Shown here piece after piece: positions 1-6,112 of a stretch of DNA of 7,264 bases. The position numbers were made by a program, and so were the translations under genes. The stretch covers positions 1 through 7,264 of the forward strand of contig JAHWKH010000122.1 in the NCBI GenBank assembly GCA_019347995.1. The letters run 5' to 3'. Numbering within the stretch: position 1 is the stretch's first letter; the number at the start of each line of letters is the position of its first letter. The notes below the pieces were generated by a model, which saw only the letters and a list, made by a program, of their open reading frames with translations, searched no databases and was not told where the DNA came from. The stretch is from Gemmatimonadota bacterium (GTDB lineage Bacteria; Gemmatimonadota; Gemmatimonadetes; Longimicrobiales; UBA6960).

Positions 1-312
1 AGGGGCGCGCCGCCCGCCGCGAAGCGGCTCCGATTCGTAGCGCACCGCGCCCGACGTCTCGTAGACCCGCACGCCGTAGATGGAGGGCTCGCGGTCGACG
101 CGGTCGATGAGCTCCTCCATGCCCCCCAGCTCCGGAGCGCGGGAGGTCCGCTCCAGGGCCAGCCCCAGCGCGCGTGCGTACGCCAGCGTCTCGCGCTCGG
201 CCTCGGCCAGCAGCGTGTCCTCTCGCTGGATGATGGCCCAGCCACCGAACGCCAGCATGACGGCCCCGACGGTTGTCAGGAGGGGGAGGAGGAGCCGGGT
301 GGAGAGCTTCAC
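1..312 (-). CDS. Membrane-anchored sensor protein, N-terminus (probable histidine kinase), partial
   Basis: The first 104 codons of a protein run off the left edge in an unbroken frame. The GTG start at 312-310 gives a short basic n-region (VKLSTR) followed by a hydrophobic membrane helix at about residues 6-28. After it comes an acidic, helical extracytoplasmic stretch rich in Glu, Arg and Leu (residues 31-60). Next is a segment reading IYGVRVYETSG at about 80-90, which looks like the start of a small periplasmic sensor domain. This arrangement is typical of two-component sensor kinases, but the HAMP and kinase domains would lie outside the window, so a chemoreceptor or cyclase is also possible. 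There is no convincing Shine-Dalgarno sequence. The alternative ATG at codon 19 would cut the membrane helix. The gene is divergent from feoA and shares its 147-bp intergenic region. Confidence 0.6.
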   Translation of the reverse strand, partial: MKLSTRLLLPLLTTVGAVMLAFGGWAIIQREDTLLAEAERETLAYARALGLALERTSRAPELGGMEELIDRVDREPSIYGVRVYETSGAVRYESEPLRGGRRAP

Positions 313-411
313 GGCCGACGCGGACGGGGAGATCGGGGACGGAGGCTGGCAACGTAGCTCCGGCGCGGACTCGTCGCACGGCCCCCGCTTCCCTTTTCCC
401 CGCGCCCCCCG

Positions 412-417
412 TACCTT
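412..417 (+). promoter_or_regulatory. Possible -10 element of the feoAB promoter
   Basis: TACCTT sits directly upstream of the Fur-like site. A poor -35 candidate (TTCCCT, 389-394) lies 17 bp further upstream. The match to the sigma-70 consensus is weak (3 of 6 in each box). The main support is position, because transcription starting near 424 would fall inside the operator. The TACCTTGG context also loosely resembles TATCCTTGG at the apbE promoter. Confidence 0.3.
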
Positions 418-421
418 GGTT

Positions 422-440
422 GAGAACCAATTTCATTCTC
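422..440 (+). promoter_or_regulatory. Fur-box-like operator upstream of feoAB
   Basis: The 19-mer GAGAACCAATTTCATTCTC matches 12 of 19 positions of the classical Fur box (GATAATGATAATCATTATC), counted by hand. It has perfect 5-bp outer arms (GAGAA and TTCTC). The overlapping 15-mer at 421-435 matches 10 of 14 specified positions of the 7-1-7 form. The site is strikingly AT-rich for this GC-rich region and ends 19 bp before the feoA ATG, where a repressor would block transcription. The core TTGAGAACC (420-428) recurs in front of apbE at 6085-6093. Regulation by Fur fits the known control of feo genes. A DtxR/IdeR-type site is less likely because the TTAGG...CCTAA pattern is absent. Confidence 0.7.
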
Positions 441-459
441 GCCTTCGCACCCCACCGCG

Positions 460-768
460 ATGACCCCCATCAGCGCCGAGACGACGGACGCCCCGGGCGT
501 GACCCACGCTGCCCGCCCCGTCGAGCGATGGCTCACCGAGGTGCCGCTGCGCGAGGAAGTGGAGCTGGTGCGCATCGATCTTCCCCACGACCAGATCGAG
601 CCGCTCCTGGAGCGGGGCATGCTGCCCGGCTGCCGGATCTGTCCCGTGCGCCGCTCGCCGTTCGGCGATCCGATCGTGATGGTGGACGGCTCGCTGATCG
701 CGCTCCGGCGCGAGATGGCGGGCTGTCTGTGCGTTCGCCAGGCGGCGGCGCGCACCGGCACCGACTGA
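460..768 (+). CDS. feoA: FeoA, ferrous iron transport accessory protein
   Basis: A 102-residue cytoplasmic protein with an SH3-like FeoA domain, thought to assist FeoB during Fe(II) import. The family signature is clear: ERGMLPG (51-57), RRSPFGDP (64-71), a short V-D-G turn, and ALRREMA (81-87). The first strand appears around VPL (28-30). The N-terminus is about 20 residues longer than a minimal FeoA (about 75-85 aa). The ATG at 460 is chosen because it is the first start after the Fur-like site. No Shine-Dalgarno sequence precedes it, so initiation is probably SD-independent. An unusual feature is four cysteines in two pairs, C58xxC61 and C89xC91, which most FeoA proteins lack. These pairs lie on the first and last strands of the SH3 barrel, which are expected to be neighbours. 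feoB follows after 19 bp, and no feoC is present. Confidence 0.9.
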   Translation: MTPISAETTDAPGVTHAARPVERWLTEVPLREEVELVRIDLPHDQIEPLLERGMLPGCRICPVRRSPFGDPIVMVDGSLIALRREMAGCLCVRQAAARTGTD

Positions 769-777
769 CGGCCCCGC

Positions 778-782
778 GAGGG
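778..782 (+). promoter_or_regulatory. Ribosome binding site of feoB
   Basis: GAGGG lies 5 bp before the ATG at 788. It is one of the few recognisable Shine-Dalgarno sequences in the window, and it supports the long feoB N-terminus. Confidence 0.5.
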
Positions 783-787
783 CGCGG

Positions 788-2722
788 ATGTCCGGCGTGT
801 CACCCGGGTTCGGGGAATCCCCCCATGGTGGTGGAGCGGCGACCCTGGCCGAGCCCCCCGCGCGGCCCCTCGTCGCGCTGATCGGTCCGCCCAACTCGGG
901 CAAGACCACCCTCTTCAACAAGCTCACCGGCCTTCGCCAGAAGGTCGCGAACTACCCCGGCGTCACGGTGGAGAAGCACGTCGGCGTCGTGCGGCTCCCC
1001 GACGAGCGGGTCGTGGACCTGGTGGACCTCCCCGGCGTGAACGGGTTCTCCGCGCGCACGCTGGACGAGAGGGTCAGCCGCGACGTCCTCGAGGGCCGCG
1101 TGGAGGGCCTGCGCAGCCCCGACGCCCTGGTCCTCATCGTGGACTCGACGCGGCTCGAGACCCAGCTCATGCTGGTGGAGCCGATCCTGGAGCTGGACCT
1201 GCCCACGCTCCTCGTGCTCAACATGGCCGACGAGCTGGACGAGCGCGGTGGCCGCGTCCTGGACGACGTCCTGGGCGCCCATCTCGGGGTCGAGATCGCA
1301 CGCACCAACGCCCGGGCCGGCGTGGGCCTGGACGACGTCCACGGCTTCCTGGCCGGGGTCGCCGACCGGGGGCCCGCACCGCCCCGGCCCGCGTCGCGTC
1401 TGTCCAACACGAGCCGCGGCACGCCGCTCCCCATGGTGGACCAGTTCGCCACGCGCCGGGCGAAAGTCCGCCAGGTCGTCCACGCGGCCGAGTACCGCGC
1501 CCCCGGACCCTCCACCCTGAGCGAGCGCCTGGACTCGGTCTTCCTGCACCGCATCGCCGGCCCGCTGGTGTTCCTGGCGGTGGTGGTGCTGGTCTTCCAG
1601 TCCATCTTCACCTGGGCCATCCCCCTGATGGACGGGGTGGAGCTCGTGGTGGCGTCGTCGGGAGAGTGGCTGGCGGCCGTCCTGCCGGAGTCGTGGTTCC
1701 GCTCGCTGCTCATCGACGGCGTGTGGGCGGGCGTGGGCTCGGTGGTGGTCTTCCTCCCCCAGATCCTGATCCTCTTCGCCTTCCTCGGGCTGCTGGAGGA
1801 CTCGGGCTACATGGCGCGCGCCGCCGTCATCGCCGACCGGCTCATGGCGCGGGTCGGGCTCGAGGGCAGGGCGTTCCTCCCCCTGCTGTCGGGCTACGCC
1901 TGCGCCGTGCCCGCCATCCTGGCGGCGCGCACCGTGGAGGACGAGCGCGACCGCCTGGCGACGATCTTCGTCACGCCGTTCATGACCTGCTCGGCGCGCC
2001 TTCCGGTCTACGCGCTCCTCATCGCGGCCTTCATTCCCGAGAGACCCGTGTTCGGCCCGATCATGGGGACGCGCGCCGCGACCATGCTGGGACTGTACGG
2101 GCTGGGTGTGGCGGCGGCCGTGGTGACGGCGTTCCTCCTGAAGCGGACGCTGCTGCGGGGCACGCCCACGTCGTTCATCATGGAGCTGCCGCCCTATCGT
2201 ATCCCGACGCTGCGCTCCATCGGCACCCGGCTGCTGGACCGGAGCCGCATCTTCCTGATGCGCGTTGGGAAGATCATCCTGGCCGTGACCGTCGTGCTCT
2301 GGATCCTGACCCAGTTCCCCCGCACGGTCGAAGGCCCGCCGCCGATCGAGCAGAGCGCGCTGGGACAGATCGGGCAGGTCATCGAGCCCGCCATCGAGCC
2401 GCTGGGCTTCGACTGGCGCATCGGCGTGGGCCTGATCTCGTCGCTGGCCGCCCGGGAGGTGATCGTGGGCACGCTCGGGACGATCTACGGCGTCGAGGGC
2501 TCGAGCGAGACCTCGATGGAGCTCCAGGAGCGGCTCACGAGCCACCTGGATCTGGGCGCTGCCGTGGGGCTGCTGGTCTTCTTCGCCTTCGCGCTGCAGT
2601 GCATGTCCACCGTGGCGGTGATGCGCCGGGAGACGGCGGGGTGGACGTGGCCCGCCATCCAGTGGTTCTACATGCTGGCGCTGGCGTTCGGCGGGGCCTG
2701 GCTCGCCAACTGGCTCCTCTGA
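788..2722 (+). CDS. feoB: FeoB, GTP-dependent ferrous iron transporter
   Basis: A 644-residue inner-membrane Fe(II) transporter with an N-terminal G domain and a C-terminal polytopic permease. G-protein motifs are G1 GPPNSGKT (33-40), G2 Thr60 in NYPGVTVE, G3 DLPG (80-83), G4 NMAD (145-148) and a G5-like TNARAG (173-178). The Asn before SGKT, the K+-coordinating residue in characterised FeoB G domains, is kept. A proline-rich linker (195-215) and a shortened GDI region lead to the membrane part from about residue 255. The two Gate segments are clear: LPLLSGYACAVPAI (364-377) with TPFMTCSARLPVY (396-408), and FDWRIGVGLISSLAAREVIV (541-560). The conserved LQCMSTVAVMRRE (603-615) is near the end. 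C372, C401 and C605 are the expected membrane cysteines. The protein is shorter than E. coli FeoB (773 aa), mostly in the GDI/linker and C-terminus. It has an extra, disordered N-terminal stretch of about 25 residues. It is probably cotranscribed with feoA under the Fur-like site. Its last 55 bp overlap the convergent cytochrome-like gene. Confidence 0.97.
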   Translation: MSGVSPGFGESPHGGGAATLAEPPARPLVALIGPPNSGKTTLFNKLTGLRQKVANYPGVTVEKHVGVVRLPDERVVDLVDLPGVNGFSARTLDERVSRDVLEGRVEGLRSPDALVLIVDSTRLETQLMLVEPILELDLPTLLVLNMADELDERGGRVLDDVLGAHLGVEIARTNARAGVGLDDVHGFLAGVADRGPAPPRPASRLSNTSRGTPLPMVDQFATRRAKVRQVVHAAEYRAPGPSTLSERLDSVFLHRIAGPLVFLAVVVLVFQSIFTWAIPLMDGVELVVASSGEWLAAVLPESWFRSLLIDGVWAGVGSVVVFLPQILILFAFLGLLEDSGYMARAAVIADRLMARVGLEGRAFLPLLSGYACAVPAILAARTVEDERDRLATIFVTPFMTCSARLPVYALLIAAFIPERPVFGPIMGTRAATMLGLYGLGVAAAVVTAFLLKRTLLRGTPTSFIMELPPYRIPTLRSIGTRLLDRSRIFLMRVGKIILAVTVVLWILTQFPRTVEGPPPIEQSALGQIGQVIEPAIEPLGFDWRIGVGLISSLAAREVIVGTLGTIYGVEGSSETSMELQERLTSHLDLGAAVGLLVFFAFALQCMSTVAVMRRETAGWTWPAIQWFYMLALAFGGAWLANWLL

Positions 2723-3165
2723 GCCGGCGTCCCCCTCTCCCGGGTCGCCTTCGTCCTGAAGAACCGGTGGTGGGCCGCCAGCGCCACCAGGTAGAGGACG
2801 CCCGTCCCCACGTGCGTCCACACCATCACGGCCAGCCAGCCCTGGTGGGTCACGGCCTGGATCAGGTACCCGCTCAGGACCACGGGCGCGAGGACGGCCC
2901 TGGCCACCAGACCGGAGCGCCGGCCGGCCCGCACGCGCTTGCGGAAGTGCCGCCAGATGTGATCGGCCGCGATGAGCCCGATGGCGAAGACCATGACGGG
3001 CGCCACCAGGATGTGGGCCTTGAGGATCCAGGGCTGGAGCGGGTGGTTGATGACCGCCCAGGGGTCGACGGGCTGGAGGAAGTGCTCCATCCAGAAGTAG
3101 ACCAGACCCGTGAGGCCCGTGAGGAGCGAGCTGCTCCAGACGAGTCGGCGCTGGAACGGGTTCAC
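2668..3165 (-). CDS. Four-helix membrane protein with paired histidines, putative b-type cytochrome
   Basis: A 165-residue integral membrane protein with four predicted helices at about residues 8-26, 47-68, 84-104 and 111-133. Histidines cluster at helix ends: H51 and H69 on helix 2, H118 and H132/H133 on helix 4, plus H28, H41, H73 and H107 near the boundaries. H118 and H132 are 14 residues apart, the HX13H spacing of bis-histidine haem ligands in cytochrome b. I read it as a small haem-binding quinol or electron-transfer subunit, possibly DUF4405 or cytochrome-b561-like. The family name is uncertain. The GTG start (3165-3163) overlaps the stop of the FMN-binding gene as GTGA, implying translational coupling. 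The likely role is electron donor to that periplasmic flavoprotein. The last 28 residues are hydrophilic and low in complexity, and about 18 of them are encoded antisense to the end of feoB. Confidence 0.8.
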   Translation of the reverse strand: MNPFQRRLVWSSSLLTGLTGLVYFWMEHFLQPVDPWAVINHPLQPWILKAHILVAPVMVFAIGLIAADHIWRHFRKRVRAGRRSGLVARAVLAPVVLSGYLIQAVTHQGWLAVMVWTHVGTGVLYLVALAAHHRFFRTKATRERGTPAQRSQLASQAPPNASASM

Positions 3166-3731
3166 GGCGCGCCGCGGAAGGGCCGCACCAGGGCGTGGAG
3201 CGCGAGGACGCGGCGGGCGGCGGCCGTGACGGCCCCCGAGGTGAGCGTGGCGCCGGTGATGTTGATGATGTCGCCCTTGAGGGACAGGTCGCGGCCGAGG
3301 CCCTTCCCGTCGAACTGGGCGAGCCAGCCGGCCGGCGCCACGTACTCCGGCGGCTCGGAGAACTTGAGCACCTCCACGCGCCGGATCCGGTCGTCGGGCC
3401 CGACCACGATCATCAGGGCCTCGGGGAGCGTACGCACGCGGTGGGCGTCGAAGTAGGCCACGCCCACCGGCCGGCCGTCCCGCACGGCCACGTAATGGGT
3501 GACGATTCCGGACGGGATGTCCACCCCCGCCCCGGCGGCGGCCCGGGCCCGGTCCAGCTGGGCGTCGTCCAGGAAGGCGGTACGACGCACGATGCTGTCG
3601 GCCGCGGGAAACGCCAGCTCCAGCGCCTCCTCCTGGGTGAGGAAGGTCTGGGCGCCGAGCACGGAGCCGGAGGTGGCCGCCGCCAGCGCGACGGCCACCG
3701 TCCAGAGCCCTGGGCGCAGCGCCGCCCTCAC
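3162..3731 (-). CDS. Secreted FMN-binding-domain flavoprotein (ApbE substrate)
   Basis: A 189-residue exported protein. Residues 1-27 form a signal peptide (basic start, hydrophobic VAVALAAAT, cleavage near VLGA/Q). The rest is an FMN-binding domain like that of RnfG, NqrC and NosR. Visible family features are GVAYFDAHRVRTLPE (90-104), a D/R-rich turn, VEVLKFSEPPEY (119-130), WLAQFDGKGL (136-145) and the flavinylation motif TGATLTS (159-165), in which T162 is the expected covalent FMN site. The Asp usually three residues before the first Ser/Thr is an Ile here, with D154 two residues earlier. The GTG start lies one base after the porin stop codon. The gene sits downstream of apbE in the same operon, so ApbE presumably attaches FMN to it in the periplasm. 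It would then carry single electrons, likely received from the membrane protein encoded next. The terminal electron acceptor is not shown by the sequence. Confidence 0.9.
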   Translation of the reverse strand: MRAALRPGLWTVAVALAAATSGSVLGAQTFLTQEEALELAFPAADSIVRRTAFLDDAQLDRARAAAGAGVDIPSGIVTHYVAVRDGRPVGVAYFDAHRVRTLPEALMIVVGPDDRIRRVEVLKFSEPPEYVAPAGWLAQFDGKGLGRDLSLKGDIINITGATLTSGAVTAAARRVLALHALVRPFRGAP

Positions 3732-3732
3732 G

Positions 3733-5019
3733 TCAGAAGAGCCAGCCGAGGGCCACGGCGAGCTGGTCCACGCCCGTGTCCGCGTCGTTGTCGTGGATCT
3801 GCCAGTCGCCCTTCACGATCACCTGGGGCAGGGGCCGCCAGGCGGCGCCCAGCGACAGGACGGTGAGATCGGTGGCGGGATTGACGGCGAATCCCGTCGG
3901 CACCTCGCGCTGGGTGTCCACCGCCTCGTAGCGGACGTACGGCACGAGCTGGTGGGTCGAGCCGGTCCCGCGCAGCACGTCGTAGCCCGCCTGCACGTAC
4001 CAGCCCAGCATCTCCTCGCCCACGCCGGAGGCGACGGTGAGCCCGTTGAGCCGGTTCAGCGCGGCCGCGTCGTCCAGCCGCGCGCCCGCCACCAGCGCGC
4101 GCAGATCCAGGCCGCGGGCGCGGTACTCTCCGTGGAGGTCCCAGACGAGCGTCTGCGCCTCCACCTCCATCCCGTCCAGCTCCCGCCCCTGGGCGCTGCC
4201 GCCGTACCAGCCGGAGGCGCCCACGGTGAGTCCCAGCACGCCCGTGTAGTCCAGGCGGGCCACGCCCGCGAAGTCCTCCGCCACGGCCTTGGCGCCCTTC
4301 TGGCGCCCGCCCCGCAGGCCCGAGCCGGAGAAGCCGCCGGCCGGCGAGGAGCCGCCCGCCACGGCGTCCAGCCCGTTCACGAGGTAGGCCCGGAACTCGA
4401 ATCCCTCCGTGCTCCCGAAGGCGCCGAGGCCGTTCTCCCGCCACGTGGACGGGATGATCGCCTGCTCGGTCTCCGGCCGCGTCGTGCCCAGGAACGTGGG
4501 CGGCTCGTGCAGCTCGTTGATCAGCCCGAGCGGCGCCAGCAGGAGGCCGCCACGCACCCCGAGGCCGTCGTTCAACAGGTAGTCGACGTACGCGAACTCG
4601 AGGAAGGCTTCGTTGCCGTGCTCGATCTCGATCTCGGAGTTGAACAGGATCCGGTCGTTGAACTTGTAGCCCACGTAGAGGATGGCCCGCAGCGCGTCGA
4701 AGCGGTCGCGTGAGCTCGCCGGGGCGCCGTCGTCGCGGGTCGCCGAGAAGTTCTCGTAGAGGAGCTCGCCGTAGCCGCCGAGGGAGACGCCCTGGTTCAC
4801 CCGGTACACCTTCGACGCCGCGGGTCCGAGGCCCAGCATGCTGGTGTCGGCCTCCACCACGTCGCGGCCCAGGCGCAGGCTCTCGAGCTCGCGGGTGATG
4901 GCCTCCACCTGCCGCTCCAGCTCCGCCACGCGGACCGAGTCGGGCACCTGCTGAGCGGCGCCGGGAAGGGCAAAGGTCGCGCAGGCGGCAAGCGCGAAGA
5001 GGGTCCTGTCGAATCGCAT
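3733..5019 (-). CDS. Outer-membrane beta-barrel porin with N-terminal coiled coil
   Basis: A 428-residue outer-membrane protein. Residues 1-22 are a signal peptide (cleavage near PGAA/QQ). Residues 29-50 form a short coiled coil (VAELERQVEAITRELESL), as in OprO/OprP and DcaP-like porins. The barrel begins at SLGGYGEL (79-86), has alternating polar/aromatic strands throughout, and ends with a C-terminal Phe (GWLF), the usual signal for the BAM assembly machinery. A conserved stretch reads NSEIEIEHGNEAFLEFAYVD, then a segment of the form NELHEPPTFLG...STWRENG, which I recognise from the phosphate-selective-porin-like superfamily. The substrate cannot be read from the sequence. Its place between apbE and the flavoprotein gene, behind a Fur-like site, suggests passage of an iron complex or another acceptor. 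The ATG start lies 3 bp after the apbE stop. Confidence 0.88.
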   Translation of the reverse strand: MRFDRTLFALAACATFALPGAAQQVPDSVRVAELERQVEAITRELESLRLGRDVVEADTSMLGLGPAASKVYRVNQGVSLGGYGELLYENFSATRDDGAPASSRDRFDALRAILYVGYKFNDRILFNSEIEIEHGNEAFLEFAYVDYLLNDGLGVRGGLLLAPLGLINELHEPPTFLGTTRPETEQAIIPSTWRENGLGAFGSTEGFEFRAYLVNGLDAVAGGSSPAGGFSGSGLRGGRQKGAKAVAEDFAGVARLDYTGVLGLTVGASGWYGGSAQGRELDGMEVEAQTLVWDLHGEYRARGLDLRALVAGARLDDAAALNRLNGLTVASGVGEEMLGWYVQAGYDVLRGTGSTHQLVPYVRYEAVDTQREVPTGFAVNPATDLTVLSLGAAWRPLPQVIVKGDWQIHDNDADTGVDQLAVALGWLF

Positions 5020-5022
5020 GGA

Positions 5023-6069
5023 TCAGCTCACGTTTGGATTGGGAATCTCGGAAGCCGGCTCGAGCCAGGGCTCCATGGCTCGGTTCCAGCGGGGGAGGGC
5101 TCGACCACCCTCGTTCTCCATGATCAGGACGCCCTCGTCCCGGTCACGGGCCCAGGCCAGCGCGGCGTCGGGCCCGAGGACGAAGAGCGCCGTCGCCAGC
5201 GCGTCCGCGGCCAGGGCGTCGGCGGCGACCACGGTGACGCTTCCCCAGGCGGGCACCGGCTGCCCGCTGCGGGGGTCCAGGAGGTGGCCCAGGCGCTCTC
5301 CTTCCACCTCGACCCAGCGCTCCGACGCGCCGCTGGTGGCCACCGAGACGTCCCGGACGCGGAGGCGCAGCGCGGCCTCGTGACGGCGGGCGGGATGGGC
5401 GACGTCGAGGCTCCATCCGTCCCCCCCGCCGTCGCCCACCACCAGCACCTGTCCACCGAGGTCGAGGAGGGCGTCCGGGACGTTGAGGGAGTCCAGGATG
5501 CGTCCGGCGGAGCGGAGGGCGGCGCCCTTTCCGAATCCGCCGGTGTCGATCCAGGCCCCCGCCGCGACCCGCACCACCGTCCCGCGGCGGCGATCGGCCC
5601 GCACGGCGCCGGCCCCCGAGGCGCCGAGGGCACGCTCCAGCTCCGAGGCCGAGGGCCGCCGCCCGTCGCCGCGCAGGTCCCAGGCGTCCACCAGCGCGCC
5701 CACCGCCGGCTCGAAGGCCCGATCCGTCCGGCGCGCCCACCCCTCGGCCTCGCACAGCAGGTCGATCAGCTCCGGGTCGGCGGGCACGGCCCGCCCCACC
5801 TCGGCGTCGTTGATCCCGGCCATCGCGCTGGCCGGATCCCACGTGCTGAGGAGGGCGTCGACGCGCTCGATCTCGCGCAGGGCCGCCTCCGCGGCACCCG
5901 CCGCCTCCGTACGGGACGATGCGTCCACCACGACGCGCAAGCGCGTGCCCATGACCCACGCGACCCGCTCGACCCGCACCGCCTCGGGGGCGGCTCCGGG
6001 CCCATGGCCTCCGGGTACGGCACCCGTCAGGGCAAGGGCTACGGCGAGTGCGGCCGACAGAAGGGGCAA
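5023..6069 (-). CDS. apbE: ApbE, FAD:protein FMN transferase
   Basis: This periplasmic enzyme transfers FMN from FAD to Thr/Ser of FMN-binding-domain proteins. With the TTG start at 6069-6067 it has 348 residues. Diagnostic motifs are VMGTRL (39-44), the segment LLSTWDP..SAMAGIND (about 74-88), DTGGFGKG (175-182, usual DLGGIAKG), LDLGGQV (202-208), VATSGASERW (243-252), HLLDPRSGQPV (262-272) and AADALATALF (287-296). In the last motif D289 and T293 are the expected Mg2+ ligands. The N-terminus is a hydrophobic signal sequence (about 2-17) without a basic n-region and without a lipobox cysteine, unlike many ApbE lipoproteins. The frame stays open to a TTG at 6141, but that codon is the -35 box of the promoter. 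No in-frame ATG or GTG exists between the Fur-like site and the signal sequence, so TTG 6069 is the best available start. The gene is first in the operon and its obvious substrate is the FMN-binding protein two genes downstream. Confidence 0.92.
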   Translation of the reverse strand: MPLLSAALAVALALTGAVPGGHGPGAAPEAVRVERVAWVMGTRLRVVVDASSRTEAAGAAEAALREIERVDALLSTWDPASAMAGINDAEVGRAVPADPELIDLLCEAEGWARRTDRAFEPAVGALVDAWDLRGDGRRPSASELERALGASGAGAVRADRRRGTVVRVAAGAWIDTGGFGKGAALRSAGRILDSLNVPDALLDLGGQVLVVGDGGGDGWSLDVAHPARRHEAALRLRVRDVSVATSGASERWVEVEGERLGHLLDPRSGQPVPAWGSVTVVAADALAADALATALFVLGPDAALAWARDRDEGVLIMENEGGRALPRWNRAMEPWLEPASEIPNPNVS

Positions 6070-6085
6070 TGCATTCCCATGCGAT

Positions 6086-6100
6086 TGAGAACCGTTCTCA
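6086..6100 (-). promoter_or_regulatory. Fur-box-like palindrome in the apbE promoter
   Basis: TGAGAACCGTTCTCA (read on the plus strand) is a palindrome with perfect 6-bp arms around a 3-bp centre. It matches 10 of the 14 specified positions of the Fur 7-1-7 consensus TGATAATNATTATCA. It lies at about +6 to +20 relative to the predicted apbE transcription start, a classic repressor position. It shares the core TTGAGAACC with the site before feoA. Confidence 0.68.
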
Positions 6101-6112
6101 GCGAGCGGCCCA

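Noticed and set aside
80..463. Plus-strand open frame opposite the sensor gene
   Set aside because: It is Ser/Arg-rich shadow sequence. The minus frame has a membrane helix and continues to the edge.
800..2821. A 673-codon open frame antisense to feoB
   Set aside because: It is rich in Arg, Gly, His, Gln and Pro with no domain, hydrophobic segment or motif. It is the usual shadow frame in GC-rich DNA opposite an unmistakable feoB.
1666..3456. A 596-codon plus-strand frame running through the feoB end and the facing genes
   Set aside because: Its composition is Arg/Gly/Pro/Ala only, and it crosses two genes with clear family motifs in other frames.
3499..4713. A 404-codon plus-strand frame opposite the porin
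   Set aside because: It has no recognisable domain, and the minus strand has a signal peptide, barrel strands and a terminal Phe.
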